Below the pieces are notes generated by a model. It saw nothing but the letters and a program-made list of their open reading frames with translations, searched no databases and was not told the DNA's origin. The translations under genes were made by a program, and so were the position numbers. 64,000 bases of DNA, from positions 1-64,000 of the forward strand of contig JAANBB010000147.1 of NCBI GenBank assembly GCA_014621425.1. Direction: 5' to 3'. Below, one piece after another: positions 55,200 through 64,000 of the stretch; the stretch's first letter is position 1; every line of letters begins with the position of its first letter. The stretch is from Cylindrodendrum hubeiense (taxonomy: Eukaryota > Ascomycota > Sordariomycetes > Hypocreales > Nectriaceae).

Positions 55200-56674
55200 A
55201 GACTGAAAGCCGGAACGGTTAATTGGACAACCAAGCCCTCTCTCCTTCGCGCCCAGCATCAACCCGAAAATCCACACCCCTTTCGGATAATGTAAGTGGG
55301 CGCTAGACAGAAGAGGAGGGAGGAGAAGAGACGGATACGGAAGTGAGAACGTTCAATCATCACTGAATTAGGAACACATGGTGTGAACAAGGCGAGAAGT
55401 CACCAACGCGCAACATAAGGCCTTTCAAAGCAATGCAACTAATTGTTATGAGACCAAACTGGATAGTCGAAGGGTGAGCAAATAATTGGGCGTTTAATGG
55501 GGATCTTCAACGGACATCTGACAAGATGTGGAATTGTTGAGTCGAAATATGGATCTGGACATAGGACACGGCGCCCGGGATTATTTTCCGAAGGGAGGGT
55601 AGGGGGTAGATGATGAATGAATACACGATAACCTGTGATATGCCCCAATTTTTCAATCTGCCATCTCCTCTTGCGTGCTGTTATGTTCTGACAGGAACGG
55701 ATGGTGGATCTCAATGACGAGTTGAGCAAGTTTCCGGAGGGCCGAGCATCAACGCCAACCAAAACATTGATGCGTCAATAAGTGACCATCAGCCACGACA
55801 TCATCTTTAACGATAATATTATACAATCGGGCCAGATATAGTTCATTTTCTATGGGACTACGACGGGAAGCCAGAAGCTAAGTGGGCTCGTTCCACAACA
55901 AAAACATTCTCAACACCGGAATTGCGAGGTTGGTAGCTCGCCCGCCATTTTCGGTATTCGGCCTACCCCCCGGCTCCTCGTCCCGCGCCGCTGCCATAGA
56001 GCTCTGAGACCCCCAAACTCACGCTCGCTTGAGGCAGCTCTCCCCGCTGACGGACAGGTTCCGGGCTGGCCGCAGCCAACGAGAAAAGGCGCATTGGCAT
56101 CAGGGTCCAGTTGGACAGCGGGCCGAGACCTGTTGGAGCGAGCTAAGCCCCGGCGGCCCACCGCGCGCCGTGGCCTGGAGCAGTTGCTGGTTGTCTAACG
56201 TTGAGAGCTTTCACCACCAACAAAGCGAACGATCGAAACGAGGGACTCCCACGCCATCGTCCGATCCCCTCAACATGGCCAGCTACCTGCATGTCCTGCG
56301 CTGAGCACCGGCGTCTGGCGGCTTTGGTCGGGTTTAAGTGGTTTAAGCAATGGACTCGTCGTTTCATTGACAGCCCCCCCCCAGCCGAGGTTGGCGCCTC
56401 TCGATCTGCGCAGCCACGATGTTTTGAGTTGCGACGGTACAGTAGCAGTACAAGGCGGCTCGACGGGACTTACCCGAAGGGTTGTTGGCAGCCCTCCACA
56501 TCAAGGTGCCTGTGCTAGTGATCTCCCGAGCGGGGGAGTGCGTAGTGTTGCGTTCATTCACTTCCTCCTCGACCTCGCCTTACGACTTTCACTCACTTGA
56601 GTAATAATCCCAGCCCGCTGCTCGCTCACCCATTGTTTCTCCCCTCACTCATTTCCACACGCGACACATACGAC
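55200..56674. other. Intergenic region upstream of BIO2
   Basis: No gene. Minus-strand and plus-strand frames overlap without recognisable content. The last 80 bases form a CT-rich leader to the BIO2 start codon. Confidence 0.5.
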
Positions 56675-58109
56675 ATGAAGGCTGGAACCCCGCTCCGTCT
56701 GAGGGCCCTGCGACTCAGCAGTGGCCCCTCGAGCGTGCTACTCCGACGACAAGCCCAACCCGCCGCCGCCGCCGCAGGATGGCAGGGTCGGGTGCGTGCC
56801 ATGTCGACCGTCGTCGACTATGCTGGACGGCCATCGCAGCCGCCGCCTCCGCCGACCGGTACACATGAGAATGTCGAGAAGCAGCGAAGTGAGAAGGCCA
56901 AGCGGATCCTGCGTGATGCCGTCTCGGCGGCTCAACCCCGTCACGATTGGACCAAGGAGGAGATCGCCGCCATTTACTACCAGCCTTTGATGGAGCTGTC
57001 GTATCAATCTGTGAGTTTTTTTGTTTGTTCCGTTGCAACAATCCAATGTCTACACCCATTCAATGCCAGCCAACAGCCGGATTTCTTACCGTGCTGGACA
57101 TGGGCGCTGGACATTGGGGTTACCCCGAACATGGCCTGTATGCCAATCAACAACGTGATGATTGGCTGACCATCACCCACCCATTCAGAGCACCGTCCAC
57201 CGTCGCTTCCACAATCCAGCGGAGGTGCAACTCTGCACGCTCATGAACATCAAGACAGGTGGATGTACCGAGGACTGTTCGTACTGCGCGCAGTCGACTC
57301 GCTACCAGAAGGGCACTGGCCTCGAGGCCAAGCGTGTTGAGACGGTTGAGAGCGTTCTAGCAGCGGCACGCGTGGCCAAAGAGAAAGGAAGCACTCGCTT
57401 CTGCATGGGCGCCGCGTGGCGGGACATGAGGGGGCGCAAGAACAGCCTCAAGAACATCAAGGACATGGTGCAGGGCGTCAAGGGAATGGGCATGGAGGTG
57501 TGCGTGACGCTAGGCATGATCGACGCCGAGCAGGCCAAGGAGCTCAAGGCGGCCGGCCTCACGGCATACAACCACAACGTCGACACCAGCCGAGAGTTCT
57601 ACCCATCCGTCATCTCGACTCGCTCGTATGACGAGCGATTGCAGACGCTGAGCCATGTCCGTGACGCCGGACTCAGCGTGTGCTCGGGCGGTATCCTGGG
57701 CCTGGGCGAGTCGTCTGAGGACCGCGTCGGCCTGCTGCACACGGTGTCGACGCTGCCGAGCCACCCGGAGAGCTTTCCCGTGAACGCCTTGGTGCCGATT
57801 AAGGGAACGCCGCTGGGCGACCGTCCGGCGGTGGAATTTACGAGCATGCTGCGGACGATTGCGACCGCTCGCATCGTGATGCCCGCAACCATTATCCGAA
57901 TCGCCGCGGGGCGCAAGAGTATGTCGGAGGAGAAGCAGGCCATGTGCTTCATGGCCGGTGCTAACGCCATCTTCACGGGCGAGAAGATGCTGACAACAGA
58001 GTGCAACGGCTGGGATGAGGATGCGGCCATGTTCGGGCGGTGGGGGTTGGGTCCGATGAAGAGCTTCGACAAGTCGCCGCAGCCGGCTCCGGAGGTGAGA
58101 GTTCTCTAG
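56675..58109 (+). CDS. BIO2: Biotin synthase
   Basis: Two exons read 56675-57010 and 57189-58109 (418 aa); the intron is 178 nt, two to three times longer than the others here. The N-terminal 60 residues are Arg/Ala/Ser-rich with few acids, consistent with a mitochondrial presequence. The radical-SAM cluster motif is Cys138-x3-Cys142-x2-Cys145 (GGCTEDCSYCAQS). The family stretches FHNPAEVQLCTLMNIK, RFCMGAAWRDM, YNHNVDTSREFY and SGGILGLGES follow. IRIAAGRKSM holds the conserved Arg of the second, 2Fe-2S, cluster site. The enzyme inserts sulfur into dethiobiotin, the last step of biotin synthesis, in mitochondria. All key residues are intact, so biotin prototrophy at this step is expected. Confidence 0.95.
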
Positions 58110-59638
58110 ACGTCGACAAGACGTGAATCAGAGAACGCAAAGGCATAGGTGGAATCCCTTGGAGTTCGAGTCGCTGGTGAATATATAAAATTGCCTACCT
58201 TGTTCAATTTACTTTTGGGGAACACTCGTGTCCGCGGATAGTCTCTGTTCATTGTGCTCGTACCTACATACCTAGTGCTGCTTGCTGTCGATTCCGAAAT
58301 GAGGTGCCGCGTCTGAGTGTCAATTACTTGATTAGGCAGAGTCCATGACCGGTTCAGTCACCGGGACCGGCATGGTGCCGGTCCACACTCTCGGCCACGG
58401 AGACGCAGGGTAAAAAAAGAAGGCAGCCAGGGGGACTGGGCTGGCCAGGGGTCTTTGCGCACTGATTGAGTGATTGAGGCGCGGGGTGATGGAAAGAGGG
58501 ATTGGATGAGGGGGATGGGGAGATGTGGAGGGGGGGCATGACATATGACCGCCCAAGCCAGGTCAGGCCAGGGGACGCAAGACGACACGAGAGGAACAGC
58601 GGCTCGTGACCTGGCAAAATAATGAAAGACTAGGTGAGAGATTCTCGGCCAGGGGGTTCGGGGGGATTTGTAAGTGAGTGAATGTGATATTAGGAACTGA
58701 CGGCTGCTGACTCGTGAGCGGACTTGGGCGGAGTGAGACCCATGACAATGGACGGAGGACGGAGACTGTTCCTGCACCGGAGGTGACCGAGATCATCAGG
58801 TACCAACAGGTCTGAGAAGGAAAGGAAGAAAAAAAAAAAGGTTACCGCCCACATACAATACGACAGGATTAGTATGTTATCAGTACTCGGAAAAATACAC
58901 GCGGCATAACAAAAGCATAGACTTGGTCCTGGGAATTGACAAGGCCCTCGGGTCGGACGTCACGAAACAGGGTCTCGAGTGTTCATCAACAAACAGAAAC
59001 CGCGTAACGGTTCGAGACCGCTGACCATTCATTCCGGTAGCGTGCGGAGGGATTGTTGCACAGCACATTACAGCGCATTACAACGCATTGCAGCGTGAAT
59101 GGCTGGGCCAAGACAGAAGCGACAGGCCGGCGGCGGGATACGCAATTTACCTGAGGCATTACTACTGATGCTCCGTAGACGGCGATCCTCTCCGGGCTGG
59201 AAAGGAAGTAGTAAATGCTCGGTAGTGGCCAGGGTCCTTTTCGACGTGGTGGGGGAGGTGTACGGATAGTGATGGATTCCCCACAGGCATCCCACGTTTC
59301 CCTCGCCCAAAGGGCTAAAGGTCAAGAGGCACACCGACCGAACAACGTTCCCTGTCCGCTAAGGAAGACCCCTTCGTCTTCTACTAGGCGCCTTCGCGTT
59401 TCTGCGTCCTGGCCCCCGCTGGAGAGTCATGGCCACCATCGTCGCCGCCTGCGGCCTGCGATGCTGGACCTTCCAGTGGACGGTTCCCACGTCCCACGCC
59501 CCTGGGAAGCGCGCGGGCCCACCGCTGCTGCGAGACGCGGGCAGCCTATGAACGGCGGTCATGTCGGTATGCACGACTACTGTGTAAGCAGACGCCGGGA
59601 TATTGTTGCGCACCCTGGTTCGCTGCCTCTGACTGCCT

Positions 59639-59706
59639 GGCTTGGGCTTGGGCTATGGGCTTGGGCTTAGGCTTGGGCTTGGACCTGGGGTTGGACAAGG
59701 CTGGCT
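59639..59706 (+). repeat. Hexamer-based repeat, GGGCTT-like
   Basis: About nine irregular units of GCTTGG/GGGCTT lie in 65 bases, breaking up at the right end (GGACCTGGGGTTGG). Confidence 0.75.
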
Positions 59707-60498
59707 TGCTTGCGCTGATCATTGGCAGCTGGTAGCATCTTGCGGTGGCATCGGATCCAACACGAGGACCAGAGGGCCAGAGTACCTAACCCAGGTGCCC
59801 AGATACCCAGGTGAATACCTCGATGGACACCCTGGGCAAGGCGAGCGCACCAAGTACAGATGTCGGCCAGCACCGTCTCTTGGCTGTATACGACTCACGT
59901 CGACCGTACGGTTTGCCGCGGATGTGTCTCCCGCTACGGGGTCCGGATATTTTCCTTTCTTTTCCTATTCTCGCCCCTCCTTCTTCCTTCGCCCTGGCTC
60001 CCGCTGCCGCCTGACCTTGCAGGTCACAGAGCAGTCTGTACCTGACCTTCCTGACCTTACTTTTCCCTTACTTTTCCCTTCCCTCGCTCGTACGGTGTAC
60101 AGCGCACCCCCCTCCAAACCCAACCCAACAAACATTTTCTTCCTCTTCCCCCTCACAACCCCGAACAGAACAACTGCACACAACTCTCTCTTCCAACGGC
60201 CTGGTTCTCTCAGCCCTCCTGCCTCGAGTGTTGTGTGTGCGTGTTTCTCTCCTCTAGGGAAGCCGCCACCAGGCCTCCCGGCTCTGTGGACCTGACTCTA
60301 GTCCCTCCCTCGCCCACTGGACTCGTCGTCACTGCTCACACCCTCTCACCCGCCATCACACCCCCGCCGAGAACGCCCGACCACCAAGACAACCTAAACT
60401 AAAAGGCCGCCCGCCGCCTTCGTGCCGCTCACTCGCTCGCCTCCTGGTCGGTTGCCCGCCTTCGTTCTCAACTTAACCCTCACTTCCTCCCCTCGACC

Positions 60499-60537
60499 GC
60501 AACTGCGACTGCGACTGCGACTGTGATTGTGACTGTC
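60499..60537 (+). repeat. Hexamer repeat CGACTG
   Basis: Six or so units of CGACTG, diverging to TGATTG and TGACTG at the right end, lie in the leader of the gene at 60811. Confidence 0.8.
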
Positions 60538-60810
60538 TCGGCCCGTCAACTACGGTGAACGGGAATCTCGGGTCTTGTCTCTCTGTCACCTCTGCCAAAC
60601 CCGCCCGGAGCCTTGAGCCACCGTTTCAACAGCGCTCCGATTACGTGACCGACCTGCTTCCTTCTGGCTCATTCTTTCACCGTCGACTGCCTAGACCGTT
60701 TCTCTTCCGCTTTAGCAACTCGATTGCGCGCTTCCCTCCAGGCTAGACTACGCACTCTCCGATCTCCCAACATCCTTCGCATCTCTTTGTGCCCCAACAA
60801 CACCGCCAAC

Positions 60811-61839
60811 ATGAAGGGCCGCCCCGTCGACCAGATCGTGTACGAGTGCATGTTCCCTCGCGCCAAGAGCAACGACCCCCAGAACTTCCACGCCCTTCTT
60901 CAGCGCAGCCTCATTCCCGAGGTCCGCCAGGAAACCCACGCTTTCTACGGCCACCTTGAGACCCAAGAGGCCAAGTACCCCGGCCTCGACTACACGCATC
61001 GCACCCACCGCATCCGCCTCGCTCGCTGGCCATGGCACCGCCGCCTCTTCCGCGCCTTTGACGGCCTACGCCTTACCGATGCCGAGATCGCCGGCCTGAC
61101 CAAGTGGGAGGGCACCAAATGGGCCAAGGAGAAGTTCGAGAGGGAGCAGGGAATTAGCATCCGCGACACCACCGCCGACGGCTTCCCCGACTGGACTGAA
61201 ATTGAGGACCGTCCTCGTGGAGTCGCGAGCCACCCCGCCAGTGTCGGTTACGTTGGCCTTGACGACCTCGACGACGGCGATATGGACGTGGAGAGCGAGA
61301 ATGAGATTGACAGCGTCGGCGTTGAGCTTAACGAACGACTCCGGGCCCAGGCCGCCCGCAGAGAGGCCGGGGATAGCACTGCTGTCCTGGACGAGGAGTG
61401 GGAGCAGTGGCTCAAGAACGCCATTGAGAATGGCGAGCTCTTCCGCCACGGCAACGATTCCAACATTACCCCCACCAGCCTGCTCCCCACAAACATCGTC
61501 AGTGCCGCCCGCGCAGGCCAGTGGAGCGAGGTTCCCGATTTCCTCCAACCCATGCTCCGTCATACCCTTCAAGAGGAGGGGGAGAGCCGTATCCGCAACA
61601 GCATCCCCCAGCAGGTCCAGCAGATGGGCGAGACGTCAAGCCCTTCGTCTCCGAGTACAAGTACATCTAGCGGGCTTCTCCGCCACCTAATCAACCAGCA
61701 GCAACAGCAGCAGCAGCAGCAGCAGCAGCACCGAGTCCGCGTACCCTGGCCCCGCCGTACCTACTCGGACCTCCGCCTCCCGGTCGGAGATTCAGGACCT
61801 GGTCAGCGCACCACCGAGGCTTCGACTTCTGGTGCCTGA
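60811..61839 (+). CDS. Conserved fungal protein of unknown function with poly-glutamine tract
   Basis: Single exon, 342 aa from the ATG at 60811 (ACATGAAGG). The N-terminal half looks globular and conserved: DYTHRTHRIRLARWPWHRRLFRAFD followed by LTDAEIAGLTKWEGTKWAKEKFE, with many aromatic and Arg residues. An acidic stretch (DDLDDGDMDVESENE) follows near residue 155, then EEWEQWLKNAIENGEL, and a Ser/Thr-rich linker. A run of about eleven Gln (mostly CAG codons, 61697-61730) precedes a basic tail. I recognise no catalytic motif. The frame is open further upstream, but without an ATG. Acidic, Ser-rich and poly-Q parts are common in nuclear regulators, but that is inference only. Confidence 0.75.
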   Translation: MKGRPVDQIVYECMFPRAKSNDPQNFHALLQRSLIPEVRQETHAFYGHLETQEAKYPGLDYTHRTHRIRLARWPWHRRLFRAFDGLRLTDAEIAGLTKWEGTKWAKEKFEREQGISIRDTTADGFPDWTEIEDRPRGVASHPASVGYVGLDDLDDGDMDVESENEIDSVGVELNERLRAQAARREAGDSTAVLDEEWEQWLKNAIENGELFRHGNDSNITPTSLLPTNIVSAARAGQWSEVPDFLQPMLRHTLQEEGESRIRNSIPQQVQQMGETSSPSSPSTSTSSGLLRHLINQQQQQQQQQQQHRVRVPWPRRTYSDLRLPVGDSGPGQRTTEASTSGA

Positions 61840-63123
61840 GGGCTTTGAAGTTGGCGTTTTTACTTTCGACAAGTAACGAGACCAAGAAAGCACGAAAGCA
61901 CGAAAAGAAGAGACCATTGCCAGTTAAAATTATACCCGACGCATCACCTTTTATTATTATTCATGGCACTCCATTTTTGCGACACGACACCGTCTGGACT
62001 GGTCCAGCCTTCTTTCTGTCACAGCACTGGAGCACACACGCAACCATGCCTGCACTCGCACACGCACGCGTAACACATAGACTCGCATACGACCCACTGA
62101 TTCCCGCCCTCACCCCTCGCCCTGTCTCAATGCAAACATTGGCGACGGCTTCAGGTGGCGCGGCATTTCTTTCATATCTGCTTCTCCCCTTCCAGAATGG
62201 ACAATGGTGTTTGGGCGATTTTGGGTTAGGAATCGGGACATATTAGGATGATTTTATTCTTAAGGGCGTGCTTTGAATCAGGGCAGCAGTGAGGCGCCTC
62301 GGGGCATAGGACTGGAAACGCCCATCCCCGGCCGCTGGATTTCCCGGCTAGAGGAATGCGCAGAAAAGCGTTGTGCTTCTCTTGTGGTATTTCCTTGTTT
62401 TTATGTGCTGGTCACTTTTATGTACTGGCACGAGATAGATAGCCGGCAAACAGGAGCCTGTATGGTGAAACTGTATCTTTGGCTTTTGTCCACAAGTGAC
62501 ACCAGATTGATTGCACACCCTGATCGTGAAACGCGCATGCCGTGAGTTTTGGGAAGAGTATTACATTCGCACGCATGGTTATTGGTACTCGTGTGCAGAT
62601 CTTACGCGTCAATGTCGAGCTATTAATATCAACACATCTCTAGAAGTAATAGATAAAATCAATATTCATTTTCTTTGCATCTATTCTCTTCGTATTTAGG
62701 GAAACTCTGTTCCCTCAACCAGACGCATGAACCTAGAAGGAACTGTTTATAATGGTGCACCCATTCTGAAGTTATGTATCTAATACATGCAAATGGGATC
62801 ACTATTTGAGAAATGTGTGCAACTTTTGAGGCAAGCTTTTATACTACCTAAGACATGCGTATGTCGTCGTCACTCACTGCCTGTGCAAGTCCCTTGACTT
62901 GTGTCCAGACCTGTGACCTCTCATAATGCAATTCCAGTAGAGACTCGATGCACAAAAACCCAAACCCGTAAGACCCATCGAAAGTGCCAAAACGCCACGC
63001 TTCAAACCATCCCCCACCAATACCGGCAAAATACAAAAGCCAAAGCGACCCTTTCGGAGCGCGTGGATCCCTCCATGATGACCATCGCGCCTAGAGCCTC
63101 CGCCTGGAACTCGGTGCGAAGAC
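61840..63123. other. Intergenic region between the poly-Q gene and GCN5
   Basis: No recognisable gene. AT-rich at 62.6-62.85 kb. It contains the 3' UTRs of two convergent genes. Confidence 0.5.

Positions 63124-64000
<877 letters not shown>

Larger units (their letters stand above)
58110..60810. other. Intergenic region with tandem repeats and CT-rich leader (2.7 kb)
   Basis: No supportable gene. A GGGCTT-type repeat lies at 59639-59706, a CGACTG-type repeat at 60499-60537, and a strongly pyrimidine-rich leader runs from about 59.95 to 60.8 kb into the next gene. Poly-A (12 A) occurs at about 58829-58840. Confidence 0.5.

Overview
This window is nuclear DNA of a filamentous ascomycete (Pezizomycotina). 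Sordariomycetes is most likely and Hypocreales is plausible, but I cannot name a genus. The basis is direct: nearly every gene is split by one to three short GT-AG introns (mostly 47-89 nt), with clear donors such as GTAAGT, GTGAGT and GTATGT. Leaders are rich in C and T, and intergenic stretches are long. The proteins are fungal families: WSC domain, AA9 lytic polysaccharide monooxygenase, Cps1-like GT2 glycosyltransferase, GPR1/FUN34/YaaH, DUF7514, and a PNG1 that lacks its catalytic cysteine. I see no tRNA, rRNA, CRISPR, plasmid, phage or intact transposon.

Layout. 0-6 kb: the 3' part of a cytochrome b5-like gene, convergent with an NBS1/nibrin gene, then two secreted oxidative enzymes on the minus strand (intradiol dioxygenase and AA9 LPMO). 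7-11.4 kb: a monocarboxylate-type MFS transporter (minus) and a GT2 glycosyltransferase (plus). 11.4-19.6 kb: no gene I can support. 19.6-27 kb: a His-rich acetate/ammonium transporter-family protein, an FAD fumarate reductase, and a WSC surface protein (minus) whose first exon I cannot resolve. 28-29.3 kb: an unrecognised gene that looks frameshifted. 29.7-37.9 kb: a compact housekeeping block (MPDU1-like, a small nuclear protein, an MDR oxidoreductase, a SWIM-RING protein, PNG1). 37.9-43 kb: gene-free, with short tandem repeats. 43-48 kb: UTP4 and nicotinate phosphoribosyltransferase, divergent. 48-53.4 kb: AT-rich and gene-poor, with a degenerate TTAGGG-bearing repeat. 53.4-64 kb: a DUF7514 protein, biotin synthase, an unrecognised poly-Q protein, and the 3' part of GCN5, which runs off the right edge.

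No operon-like system or pathway cluster joins these genes. The closest thing to one is the adjacent LPMO and dioxygenase, both secreted and both linked to oxidative breakdown of plant polymers. Several genes are core housekeeping: DNA repair (NBS1), rRNA processing (UTP4), NAD salvage (NPT1), biotin synthesis (BIO2), dolichol-sugar use (MPDU1) and chromatin acetylation (GCN5). The points most worth checking are the active-site Cys-to-Val change in PNG1, an exact 18-bp inverted repeat upstream of the MDR gene, the frame breaks at homopolymers in two genes, and the TTAGGG-bearing repeat.
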